This document shows positions 1-6,882 of a stretch of 64,000 bases of DNA, one piece after another; the first letter of the stretch is position 1, and each line of letters begins with the position of its first letter. A program made the translations under genes and the position numbers. Under the pieces are notes generated by a model. The model saw only the letters and a list, made by a program, of their open reading frames with translations, made no database searches and had not been told where the DNA came from. Source of the stretch: Promethearchaeota archaeon (lineage in GTDB: Archaea; Asgardarchaeota; Lokiarchaeia; Sigynarchaeales; SOKP01); assembly GCA_019894875.1 (NCBI GenBank), contig JAGXNR010000006.1:10610-74609 (forward strand), in the 5' to 3' direction.

Positions 1-282
1 GTCTGCGTGCTTTCTATAAATTTTACTATCAATATCTCCTACTTGAGCATTCAAAATGCTTTCAAGTTTGTCAAATTCGTCTTCAATATAACTCAAGTCT
101 GCGATTTTCAAGTCTTCCTCTCTAATGATGTGTTTTTGGGCGGCTTCTTTTTCTAGCGTTTCTTTTTCATTCTTTAATTCTCTTAATCGTAAAAGTTCCT
201 TCCTTAATTCCACTAATTCTTTTTCCGCTTTTTCTTTAACTTCTTTAGGAATCTCTTCTGTTTTTTCTCGTTGTCGTTCCAT
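1..282 (-). CDS. Coiled-coil protein of the ESCRT locus (5' part only, cut by window edge)
   Basis: The minus strand is open from an ATG at 282 to the window edge, giving 94 N-terminal residues without a stop. The fragment is extremely rich in Glu and Lys (first residues MERQREKTEE) with heptad-like leucines over about residues 15-45, so a long coiled coil is expected. It starts 14 bases after the vps4 stop with a purine-rich leader (AAGAGAAAAG), so it is probably cotranscribed with vps4. In described Asgard ESCRT clusters the genes next to vps4 are ESCRT-II (Vps22, Vps25) or ESCRT-I-like subunits, some with N-terminal coiled coils; that is the likely class here, but the visible part has no diagnostic winged-helix, UEV or steadiness-box motif. 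Identity is unresolved. Confidence 0.6.
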   Translation of the reverse strand, partial: MERQREKTEEIPKEVKEKAEKELVELRKELLRLRELKNEKETLEKEAAQKHIIREEDLKIADLSYIEDEFDKLESILNAQVGDIDSKIYRKHAD

Positions 283-296
283 CTTAATCTTTTCTC

Positions 297-1511
297 TTAT
301 GATTCTTCTCCGAATTCGTCTGCCCATTCATTATATTGCTTCATTAATGCTTTATTTGTCATTGGTTTGACTCTTTTAAGTGTTTTTTTAAAATCATTTA
401 GGGTAATATCCCTCACATTTACTTCTTGATCAGAATTCTCTAGAAGACCACCCATATCTAATTCACGAATAGGCAACATAATCACTTCACGACATACATT
501 TGCTATATCTCTTCCAGAATAACCTTCAGATCTGACTGCTAATTCAATATAGTCTTCATCCGTTAAGTCAGTATTTACTCCTTCAGTATGGATTTTAAAA
601 ATTCCTGCTCTTGCCTTCATGTCTGGAAGAGGCACATGGACTCTCTTTTCAAACCTGCTTAACATTGCATTATCGATATCCCAAGGGCGATTTGTTGCTC
701 CTAAGACTAATAATGGTTTATCATGAGTAGATTTTAGTCCTTGAATTTCACTTAAAAGTTGAGTTTTAACCCTTCTTTCACCCCCACTCTCAGAACCTTC
801 CCCTCGTTTCGTTGCAATTGAATCTATTTCATCCATGAAGATGAGACTTGGTGCTTTTAATCGTGCAATTTTGAATAATGCACTAATCAACTTCTCGCTT
901 TCTCCTAACCATTTACTTAACAAATCCGCAGAAGAAGCACTAAAAAACGTAGCGTGGCATTCGGTTGCAGCTGCTTTTGCTAAGAGCGTTTTACCACATC
1001 CAGGAGGTCCGAAAAGTAATATTCCAGACCAAGGTCTTCTAGCACCAGTGAATAATTCTGGTTTTGCTATTGGTAAAACTATAGCCTCTCTTAGAGCTTG
1101 TTTCACATTGTCTAAACCAGAAATATCTTCCCAATTTACTTTAGGTGATTCTGTTACAATCGTTCCCGATATCATATCAATGAGTTCTTGTTCTTCTGAA
1201 GAAACTCTACTTGCGTCAGAGGAAGAATCATCGACATCTTTAGAGGAATCAAAAGACCCTGATCTCTTCGCTCTTGGTCCACCAAGATGTGATTTAAGTA
1301 TTTTTGCTCGTTCAACATACTCTTCGATATTTCTTTGACACAAACTTCTCATTTGAGGATTCTTATTATATTGCATAAATTGCATGAGGATTTCTGCAGC
1401 TCTTTGATACTTATTTAACGCTTGCCGATATTTTCCTTGATTATCCAAAGCAACTGCTTCCTTTGCGGTAGCAACAGCATACTGATAAAGCTTACTATCA
1501 ACACTAGACAT
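297..1511 (-). CDS. vps4: Vps4-type AAA ATPase (ESCRT disassembly)
   Basis: Meiotic-clade AAA ATPase of 404 residues. Residues 1-75 form a three-helix MIT domain (KEAVALDNQGKYRQALNKY), followed by a Ser/Asp-rich linker (about 80-115) and one AAA module. Walker A is GPPGCGKT (168-175, Cys in place of the usual Thr), Walker B is IFMDEID (224-230), sensor 1 is GATN (271-274) and the arginine fingers lie in RFEKR (286-290). The C terminus has the Vps4-type closing helix. In the ESCRT system this hexamer threads and disassembles ESCRT-III filaments during membrane scission, recruited by MIT binding to the ESCRT-III tail. A fitting tail motif is present in the divergent neighbour at 1724-2350. The ATG at 1511 is preceded by AAAGGTTGA, a good ribosome binding site. 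Assignment is secure; cellular role is known from the family. Confidence 0.95.
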   Translation of the reverse strand: MSSVDSKLYQYAVATAKEAVALDNQGKYRQALNKYQRAAEILMQFMQYNKNPQMRSLCQRNIEEYVERAKILKSHLGGPRAKRSGSFDSSKDVDDSSSDASRVSSEEQELIDMISGTIVTESPKVNWEDISGLDNVKQALREAIVLPIAKPELFTGARRPWSGILLFGPPGCGKTLLAKAAATECHATFFSASSADLLSKWLGESEKLISALFKIARLKAPSLIFMDEIDSIATKRGEGSESGGERRVKTQLLSEIQGLKSTHDKPLLVLGATNRPWDIDNAMLSRFEKRVHVPLPDMKARAGIFKIHTEGVNTDLTDEDYIELAVRSEGYSGRDIANVCREVIMLPIRELDMGGLLENSDQEVNVRDITLNDFKKTLKRVKPMTNKALMKQYNEWADEFGEES

Positions 1512-1545
1512 ACCAAATTCAACCTTTAAGAACTAATTATCTATC

Positions 1546-1553
1546 TTATATAA
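1546..1553 (-). promoter_or_regulatory. Putative TATA box for vps4
   Basis: TTATATAA lies 35 bases upstream of the vps4 ATG in the 212-base divergent spacer between vps4 and the ESCRT-III gene. Position and composition fit an archaeal TATA box giving a short 5' leader. Inference from sequence only. Confidence 0.4.
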
Positions 1554-1686
1554 TTTTTAATATTTATAGCTAATGTAATTTAACATTCTGTATATTTAAT
1601 ATTTTTATCAGTATCTATCAAATTTATTCTTTAAACAATCTAGAATAAAGATTGGTCTCCAAAAAATTAAATACCCATCATAGCAT

Positions 1687-1697
1687 TTATATATTAT
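1687..1697 (+). promoter_or_regulatory. Putative TATA box for the ESCRT-III gene
   Basis: TTTATATATTA sits about 27-37 bases upstream of the ATG at 1724, so the transcript would be nearly leaderless. It faces away from the vps4 promoter, giving separate but adjacent promoters for ATPase and filament subunit. Confidence 0.4.
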
Positions 1698-1723
1698 ATA
1701 TTCACTATTAATTGTTGATAAAT

Positions 1724-2350
1724 ATGGGTTTTCTAAAGGATATCTCAAAATGGCTCTCTGGTGGAAGGAAAACTGATTCGGTTCGTTCTGCATCGATTAA
1801 ATTAAAAGTCTTTAATAAAAGATTGATGCGACAAGTCAAAAAACTAGAGATTAGTGGTAAACTCGCCAGAGATAAGGCAGTAAATCTGCGAAGACAAGGC
1901 GATATGGAAGGTTCTAAGTTCCATGCGAGAAACTATCTTCAAATAAAAAAACAATCTAGGGCTGTAGAAATGTTTCGAACAAATTTAGAGGGATTGCAAT
2001 TCAAATTAGATCAAGCAAATGCCGTTAAAGACGTTTCCCAAATCATGACCGGTATTGCCCAATCTCTCGCTGTTTTAAAAAATCAACTCTCAGTTCCTCA
2101 AATTCAAGAAGTAATGAGTCAGATTGATATTGATATGGAGGAGTTTGCTGTAACTGCGGATATTGCTACAGAGGGGATGGATAGTATCTCTATTGACACT
2201 GCCGTAACAGATTCAGATGTAGGAGATGTTTTAGGAGAAATAGATGCAGAAATCCAGGTAGAGATGGGTGCTGCTTTACCGACTGCTGCTTCAGATGAAA
2301 AAATAGCAGAATTAGAGAAGGAATTAAATCGATTGAAATCAGACGAATAA
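1724..2350 (+). CDS. ESCRT-III (Snf7/Vps2 family) filament protein
   Basis: ESCRT-III subunit of 208 residues. It opens with MGFLKDISKWL, like the N-terminal amphipathic helix of Vps2/Snf7 proteins, then a basic helical hairpin (about 20-110; RQVKKLEISGKLARDKA) and an acidic C-terminal half (about 130-195). The last residues, AELEKELNRLKSDE, fit the MIM1 type MIT-binding helix (Leu-x3-Leu-x2-Leu-Lys spacing), matching the MIT domain of the neighbouring Vps4. The frame can be read from a TTG at 1712, but the ATG at 1724 gives the conserved start and is chosen. ESCRT-III subunits polymerise on membranes and are disassembled by Vps4. It looks closer to the Vps2/24/46 class by its acidic tail and MIM1; the Vps20/32/60 class cannot be excluded without alignment. 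Confidence 0.9.
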   Translation: MGFLKDISKWLSGGRKTDSVRSASIKLKVFNKRLMRQVKKLEISGKLARDKAVNLRRQGDMEGSKFHARNYLQIKKQSRAVEMFRTNLEGLQFKLDQANAVKDVSQIMTGIAQSLAVLKNQLSVPQIQEVMSQIDIDMEEFAVTADIATEGMDSISIDTAVTDSDVGDVLGEIDAEIQVEMGAALPTAASDEKIAELEKELNRLKSDE

Positions 2351-2662
2351 AGTATTATAGACTTTTTTTATCATATCGAATTTTCTTTTAATTTTTGATA
2401 ATAGAGCCTTTTTCGAACATTTGTTTTCCTTTCTTTGGATTCTATTACATTTAAGATAAATTGATAATTTAAATATTCTGAGCCCTAAGTAATTATTCTA
2501 TCTGAAATTTTTTTATTTTTTTTATAAATTTCAGTATAATGAAATTAGTAGAATTAGAAAAGGAAATAATTCGACATAAATCTGATGAATAAATTTGGTT
2601 TCCAAACTTTCCCGGTAATTAATAATTTTTATTAGAACTTGATTGTAAATCTTTATGCAATT
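2351..2662. other. Intergenic spacer between ESCRT-III and GPP34-like genes
   Basis: 312 bases, very AT-rich, between convergent genes. Apart from the duplicated ESCRT-III tail at 2539-2592 and T-runs that may act as terminators (around 2365-2371 and 2509-2523), nothing recognisable is seen. Confidence 0.5.
2539..2592 (+). pseudogene. Degenerate second copy of the ESCRT-III C-terminal tail
   Basis: A 17-codon open frame (MKLVELEKEIIRHKSDE, then TAA) repeats the last codons and stop of the ESCRT-III gene 240 bases upstream (KIAELEKELNRLKSDE, TAA). About 41 of 51 bases match, and two gaps in protein identity fall in the middle. A TGA lies in frame at 2503, so there is no body of a gene upstream; an ATG at 2539 happens to open it. 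Best read as the remnant of a tandem duplication of an ESCRT-III gene. A translated MIM-only micropeptide is conceivable but there is no clear ribosome binding site. Confidence 0.6.
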
Positions 2663-3124
2663 TTATTCATCAAAAACATCATCGAGAGCTTCCTGAGCTT
2701 GTTCTTTTAACTCCTCTATATAATCTTGAAGCTTTTCTCCTATAGGTTCGTTTTTTATTACTTCTAAGATTCTTTTTTCTGCTATTTTCTTGAATTTCTT
2801 GGGAACTATCTTTCGAATACTTAATTCAATTTTCAGAAGGCTTAGTAAATATTTTAATTCTTCAGAGGGTTTTTTATTGTCGATAATCACAGAAAATATA
2901 TCATTTAAGATTTTATCTTTTTCTATTGGATCAGTTACTTGATATCTTCTTTTAAGCATTTTTTTTCCTAAATATTTTATAATCCCTGAAGTTTCCAAAT
3001 GTGAAACTAGGAGTTCCTTAATGTGGGATCTATTAGACTTTTTCAAAAAAGAATAACAAACTTCGATAAATGTTTTATCTCCTTTACTTGATTCTATTAA
3101 TGTGAGCATCTCTTCTAAAATCAT
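2663..3124 (-). CDS. GPP34 (GOLPH3/Vps74)-like protein, N-terminus missing
   Basis: Helical protein of 153 residues that matches the C-terminal two thirds of the GPP34 family (eukaryotic GOLPH3/Vps74 and bacterial relatives). Visible correspondences, from memory of the family: the helix LLVSHLETSGIIKYLGKK, the RYQVTDP segment (compare the family's ...RYPVADP), then a long helix and the final IGEKLQDYIEELKEQAQEAL. The ATG at 3124 is internal to the family fold: twelve more codons upstream (to a TAA at 3161-3163) still read like GPP34 (VEIIDQSSDND before the ATG, compare VVVDPTPTGD). The first roughly 55 residues, including the part that binds phosphoinositide in GOLPH3, are absent, and only 75 bases separate it from the divergent kinase gene. 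Either a decaying gene or a short form. Family assignment is by motif recall, not a search. Confidence 0.7.
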   Translation of the reverse strand: MILEEMLTLIESSKGDKTFIEVCYSFLKKSNRSHIKELLVSHLETSGIIKYLGKKMLKRRYQVTDPIEKDKILNDIFSVIIDNKKPSEELKYLLSLLKIELSIRKIVPKKFKKIAEKRILEVIKNEPIGEKLQDYIEELKEQAQEALDDVFDE

Positions 3125-3238
3125 GTCGTTATCTGAGCTTTGATCAATAATCTCTACAACTTATGTTCTAGCAAAATTATTAAAAGACTTCTTTCTATTT
3201 TAAAAGTATTCTATAATTCATAAAATTATATTACTCAA

Positions 3239-4264
3239 GTGAATATTTTGATTTTTCCAGAATTAATTACAATTGGGAGTAACACTTTAGATATATTAAT
3301 TCAGATCGATGATATATTGCGATTTGAATTATTTGATAAGGATATAGTAAAGAAATATACCGCGATTGAATACTCTCGCAAACTAAACGTTAAAGATGTA
3401 AAATTTGTTCCCGGTGGATCAGGTGCTAATATAGCGGCAAATTGCTCTATGTTGGGATTAAAAACTGCATATGTAGGTGTAATGGGAAATGATTTTTCCG
3501 CGGAAATTTGTTTAAGCGATTTAGCAAAACGAGGTGTAGATCTTTCGCAAGTTATTCAAACTGATGAAGATTGTACTGCCTTATCAATAATATTAAGGAC
3601 TGAATGGGGAAAAGATCGAAGTATTCTTGCTTACAAAGGTGCAAATAATTTGCTAAAACCATCGGATGTGAAAGATGAATTTTTTACCAATATTAAAGCA
3701 TTTGCTTGGACATCTTTAACTACGGAACATAGTTGTAAAGCCATTGAAAAAGCAATTAATCTCACAAAGGATAATGGTGGAGTTGTTTTCGCGGCTCCTA
3801 GTATGTCAATAATTAAAAATGCATCAAAATGGGCAAAAACTCTGATTTCTAATTCTGATATAGTATCCTTAAATTTAGAAGAAGCTCAAGAGTTTACTGG
3901 TGAAAATAAGAAAACATTAATGATCAAAAATTTCTTAGATATGGGTGTTAGACTTATCTCTATAACTGACGGTCCTAACGGTTCAATCATTTCAGATGGT
4001 AAAACTATCATAAATAGTGGTGTTTATAGTGGGAAGGAGCCTATTTCTGATACAACTGGCGCTGGAGATGCATTTTTAAGTGGAATTCTAATCTCAACTT
4101 TAAATAAATTCCCTTTAGATAAAATGTCTAAATTTGCTACCGCGATGTCTTACTTAGAATGTAGAGAAGTGGGAGTACGAGAAGGACTTCCTGAAAGCTT
4201 ACAAGAATTAGAGGATTTTATATCTAATAATACAATTAAACAAGTTATTTCTGAAATTGTCTAA
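3239..4264 (+). CDS. PfkB family carbohydrate/nucleoside kinase
   Basis: Ribokinase-like kinase of 341 residues. The N-terminal signature GG lies at 59-60 (VPGGSGANIA) and the C-terminal signature DTTGAGDAF at 271-279, with D277 the catalytic base and GAG the anion hole. The length fits ribokinase/adenosine kinase relatives. The fold begins at ITIGSNTLDI, so the GTG at 3239 is a plausible start; no ATG exists in the right place and no clear ribosome binding site is visible. Substrate cannot be read from sequence: ribose, adenosine, 2-keto-3-deoxygluconate and fructose 6-phosphate are all used in this family. It is divergent from the GPP34-like gene and followed by a tRNA gene. Confidence 0.85.
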   Translation: MNILIFPELITIGSNTLDILIQIDDILRFELFDKDIVKKYTAIEYSRKLNVKDVKFVPGGSGANIAANCSMLGLKTAYVGVMGNDFSAEICLSDLAKRGVDLSQVIQTDEDCTALSIILRTEWGKDRSILAYKGANNLLKPSDVKDEFFTNIKAFAWTSLTTEHSCKAIEKAINLTKDNGGVVFAAPSMSIIKNASKWAKTLISNSDIVSLNLEEAQEFTGENKKTLMIKNFLDMGVRLISITDGPNGSIISDGKTIINSGVYSGKEPISDTTGAGDAFLSGILISTLNKFPLDKMSKFATAMSYLECREVGVREGLPESLQELEDFISNNTIKQVISEIV

Positions 4265-4368
4265 AAATATCAATTTGATATTTAGAAACATTAAATTTTA
4301 ATTTTTTAAATTATTATCATAATAAATTTATGCGCTCTTAGTATAGTGGTCATTATGCCAGGTTGCCA

Positions 4369-4396
4369 TATTTTAATGAATTATTAGAATGCAAAC
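4369..4396 (+). other. Canonical intron of tRNA-Gly (37/38)
   Basis: 28 bases between A37 (4368) and A38 (4397). The site is the standard position of archaeal tRNA introns cut at a bulge-helix-bulge by the tRNA endonuclease. Exact ends could shift by a base or two. Confidence 0.75.
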
Positions 4397-4416
4397 ACTT
4401 GGCGGCCCGGGTTCAA

Positions 4417-4446
4417 TTCTTGGGATCAATTAGATTCTTAGGGAAA
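4417..4446 (+). other. Non-canonical T-loop intron of tRNA-Gly
   Basis: About 30 extra bases separate TTCAA (T54-A58) from the AT that closes a seven-base T loop. Removing them restores TTCAAAT flanked by a perfect five-pair T stem. Introns around positions 58-60 are known in some archaea, mainly Thermoproteales. Boundaries are ambiguous by a few bases because of A-runs. Confidence 0.7.
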
Positions 4447-4468
4447 ATCCCGGAGGGCGCATATTCTC

Positions 4469-4475
4469 TTTTTTT
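4469..4475 (+). terminator. Oligo-T terminator after tRNA-Gly
   Basis: Seven T residues eight bases past the tRNA 3' end; oligo-T on the coding strand is the usual archaeal terminator. Confidence 0.45.
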
Positions 4476-4611
4476 AACCAAAATTATAGAATAAAAGAGT
4501 TTAAAATATAATATATTCCGCTATATAATAATTCGTGAAAGACTTGTTTCACGAAAATATTTTAAATATTTTACTTTAGTCTAAATGAAATTTAATTTAA
4601 AATAATGAAAT

Positions 4612-5070
4612 GTGTGTTTAATATTGAAAACAATTATTATTTACGATACAAAACATGGAAATACTAAACAAGTAGCAGAGTTGATTGGTGATGGCCTTAA
4701 TTCTGTTGAGGAGAATATTATTACCTTTCGAAATGTTGAAGATTTTGATCCTAATAAGGAAGAGGTTTATGATCTGATTATCATTGGAACTCCAAACCAT
4801 TATGGTAAGCCTACTAAACCTATCAAGAAATTTATTCAAGATCTCCCTAAATCTTCGTTAAAAGTAAATTCATTTACTGTTTTTGATACATATATGTTCA
4901 AGGATTATGAAAAAGTAGTAAAGAAAATGGAAAAGAGAATTAGTAAGCTTATACCAAGTCTAAATCGAGTAAGCTCTGGTTTATCAATAAGAGTGGCTGC
5001 GACAAAAGGACCAATCTTAGATGATGAACTTCCAAAATGTAAAGATTTCGGGATAAAATTAGCAAAATAA
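4612..5070 (+). CDS. Flavodoxin-like protein
   Basis: 152 residues with the flavodoxin fold. The FMN phosphate-binding loop is near the N terminus (IIYDTKHGNTKQVA), followed by LIIIGTPNHYGKPTKP, the loop over the isoalloxazine ring. The length fits short-chain flavodoxins that carry single electrons between redox enzymes, often in place of ferredoxin. The start may be the GTG at 4612 or the TTG at 4624; ATG triplets nearby at 4604 and 4610 are out of frame. It stands alone between the tRNA gene and a strong T-run. Partner is unknown. Confidence 0.85.
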   Translation: MCLILKTIIIYDTKHGNTKQVAELIGDGLNSVEENIITFRNVEDFDPNKEEVYDLIIIGTPNHYGKPTKPIKKFIQDLPKSSLKVNSFTVFDTYMFKDYEKVVKKMEKRISKLIPSLNRVSSGLSIRVAATKGPILDDELPKCKDFGIKLAK

Positions 5071-5082
5071 ATGTTAAAATCC

Positions 5083-5092
5083 TTTTTTTTTT
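5083..5092 (+). terminator. Oligo-T terminator after flavodoxin gene
   Basis: Ten T residues 13 bases past the flavodoxin stop codon, before the convergent gene ending at 5103. Confidence 0.5.
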
Positions 5093-5102
5093 AAACTCAA
5101 GA

Positions 5103-5951
5103 TTAAAAATATCCGAGAAAATCAGAAACTCCCTCTATTTTCGGGATTTCTACTTTGAAATAGTTTTTTACTATATTTAATAGAAATGTTAAATAATCCT
5201 TCTTTACTCGCTCTTTTTTCTTCTCATTAATACGATCTATAAGAGCTTTCGTTGTTATTATCTCTTTTTGATTATCACTAATAAATTCTGCCAGTTCTTT
5301 TGAAAATTCATATGCTTTTTGAATTTCATTTCTTAAAATGATAAATCCTGTGGTCGGTTCATATTCTGCTAGAAATTTTTGAGTTATGCTTTTTTCAACA
5401 TTTAATTTTTTGTATTGAAACAGTTTACTCTTACCGTGGATTATATTGCTCTTTTTAAAGACGATATAATCTTCATATTTGACTTTAACCTTCTTATAAC
5501 TTTCCTCTGACATTATTAGCAATCCAAATTTAAATAAATCTTGCATAGCATTTCTGAAGAAATTTATGATATGATTGTAGAGAAACTGATCCTCAGATAA
5601 TATGATAATTTTTTTTCCGAAGAATATAGCATTAAAAATAAAAATCATTGATTTTTCAGGAAGATTTAGCTTTATCAAATCAAACCTAATTTGCTCCGCT
5701 TCAGGGAGTGCCTTATCATCTTCTTTTTGAGATATTTCCACTTCAGGAGCTTCAATTTTAAAATCAACTATAAAACACTCTCGTACTGTTAAATTATTAT
5801 CTACATAAGCGATAAAAGAATGGTCACAAATCATTCCAGGTGTAATATTAACTGCTAATAATCCTTTTTTAACATTTTTTACAGCACCATCTAGAATTTC
5901 TATTTTATCCCATTTTGAACAAATTGGACATCGAATTTCAAGTTTAGCCAT
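5103..5951 (-). CDS. Uncharacterised zinc-ribbon protein
   Basis: 282 residues, no family recognised. The N terminus has CPIC (residues about 8-11) and, some 30 residues later, CDH, a likely zinc knuckle. After an acidic linker (about 75-95) there is a stretch of alternating hydrophobic and charged segments (IIILSEDQFLYNHIINFF) that could be a longin- or roadblock-like domain, and a basic C-terminal helix. Such a zinc-knuckle plus alpha/beta domain layout occurs among lineage-specific Asgard proteins, but this is impression only. It is convergent with the flavodoxin gene and monocistronic. Confidence 0.7.
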   Translation of the reverse strand: MAKLEIRCPICSKWDKIEILDGAVKNVKKGLLAVNITPGMICDHSFIAYVDNNLTVRECFIVDFKIEAPEVEISQKEDDKALPEAEQIRFDLIKLNLPEKSMIFIFNAIFFGKKIIILSEDQFLYNHIINFFRNAMQDLFKFGLLIMSEESYKKVKVKYEDYIVFKKSNIIHGKSKLFQYKKLNVEKSITQKFLAEYEPTTGFIILRNEIQKAYEFSKELAEFISDNQKEIITTKALIDRINEKKKERVKKDYLTFLLNIVKNYFKVEIPKIEGVSDFLGYF

Positions 5952-6103
5952 ATTAAATCAGAGGAATTTGATTAGATTTATACTAGAGAATGTGAAAAGT
6001 AATCTTAATTTGTATTCTTTCTTACCTTTAAATATTCAATGAAGTAATATCAATATAAAAATTTGTAATTAATAATTTGGTTATATTGTATTTTTCGGAT
6101 ATC

Positions 6104-6583
6104 CTAATATCTTTGAACCCTACCATAGCTTTTTTCTACCAAACTAGCTATTATAAGGCAAGCAATAGCACTTACATTTTCAGCAATTATAAATGACAAA
6201 GTGTTATCCAGAAATACCAAACTTATAAAGAAGGTTATGAAGAAAAACGTAATGAACACAGTAAAGACAATTATTAAAGGTTTTGTTATCGGAAAATTTA
6301 GGATCTTCTCTAATTTTGTGTTGTTTATCTTTGATTTACGAAATTGGCTTCTTAATTTCTCTCGTCTCTCAATTTGAGCATAACTTTCAAAAATAATCAT
6401 TGTAGCGAAAAAAATTGCTGCAGTTACTCCAATAGGAATTAAAATAACGACAAAATAATTTCCTATCTCTAAAAAATACTGTCCTATAAATGTGAAAAAT
6501 AGTTGAATCAGTCCACACATTCCTAGTAATAATAATCCGATTCCAAAATTCTCTTTTGATTTCCAGCGAACTCTAATAGGCAT
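6104..6583 (-). CDS. Four-helix membrane protein, unknown function
   Basis: 159 residues from the ATG at 6583. The frame stays open upstream, but that extension runs into the tRNA-Val gene, so the later ATG (MPIRVRWKSKENF) is chosen. Four hydrophobic segments are visible: about 17-37 (LLLLGMCGLIQLFF), 43-67, 98-125 and 129-148, with a basic loop between the second and third (RREKLRSQFRKSK). No family is recognised. It begins 24 bases after the encoded CCA of tRNA-Val on the same strand, so it may be transcribed with the tRNA. Confidence 0.7.
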   Translation of the reverse strand: MPIRVRWKSKENFGIGLLLLGMCGLIQLFFTFIGQYFLEIGNYFVVILIPIGVTAAIFFATMIIFESYAQIERREKLRSQFRKSKINNTKLEKILNFPITKPLIIVFTVFITFFFITFFISLVFLDNTLSFIIAENVSAIACLIIASLVEKSYGRVQRY

Positions 6584-6607
6584 TTTTCCGGTATTTCTTC
6601 TATTTAT

Positions 6608-6716
6608 TGGTGGGCCCGGCGCAATTTGAATGCGCGACCTTCTGCACGTCAAGCAGACGTCATACCAGGATGTCCCTTAAAATTTTCATGAAATTTTAAG
6701 TCTAGACCACGGGCCC
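6608..6716 (-). tRNA. tRNA-Val (GAC) with a D-loop intron
   Basis: Read on the minus strand, acceptor GGGCCCG (6716-6710) pairs with CGGGCCC, discriminator A at 6611, and CCA is encoded at 6610-6608. The anticodon stem TCTGC/GCAGA encloses TTGACGT, giving anticodon GAC. The T arm is GCGCA-TTCAAAT-TGCGC. The D arm GTCTAG...TGGTATGAC is normal except for about 33 extra bases in the D loop, which contain a perfect ten-base inverted repeat (CTTAAAATTT/AAATTTTAAG). Without the insert the sequence matches typical archaeal tRNA-Val. There is no insert at 37/38. Confidence 0.85.
6669..6701 (-). other. Non-canonical D-loop intron of tRNA-Val
   Basis: About 33 bases between G15 and the conserved D-loop TGG. 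The insert folds into a hairpin of ten pairs with a short loop centred on CATGA. Removal restores a normal D loop. Exact cut sites cannot be fixed by eye. Confidence 0.7.
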
Positions 6717-6882
6717 AATTTTTATTATTTTTTTTCTAAATTTGATGAAATCTATTTGTATTAATTTATTGTATTAAAAAATAAATATTTTATTAAAATT
6801 GCAAAATTCTTCGAACTTAAACTTACAAATACATTTGTTTAGTGAAAATTTAAAAAAATAAGGATAATTTAAGATTGATTTA

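Larger units (their letters stand above)
4332..4461 (+). tRNA. tRNA-Gly (GCC) interrupted by two introns
   Basis: Acceptor strands GCGCTCT (4332-4338) and AGGGCGC (4454-4460) pair, with discriminator A at 4461. The D arm is GTAT-AGTGGTCA-TTAT, the anticodon stem CCAGG/CTTGG (4358-4362 and 4398-4402), and the anticodon GCC is at 4365-4367. The T stem CCGGG (4407-4411) pairs with CCCGG (4449-4453), and TTCAA opens the T loop. Two insertions break the cloverleaf: 28 bases after position 37 (the usual archaeal intron site) and about 30 bases inside the T loop. Removing both gives a normal glycine tRNA. CCA is not encoded. A T-run follows at 4469-4475. Confidence 0.85.

Noticed and set aside
835..1338. 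167-codon ORF on the plus strand
   Set aside because: It is the antisense shadow of vps4, with no family character and no ribosome site.
6584..6652. N-terminal extension of the membrane protein at 6104
   Set aside because: The extension reads through the 3' half of tRNA-Val; start moved to the ATG at 6583.
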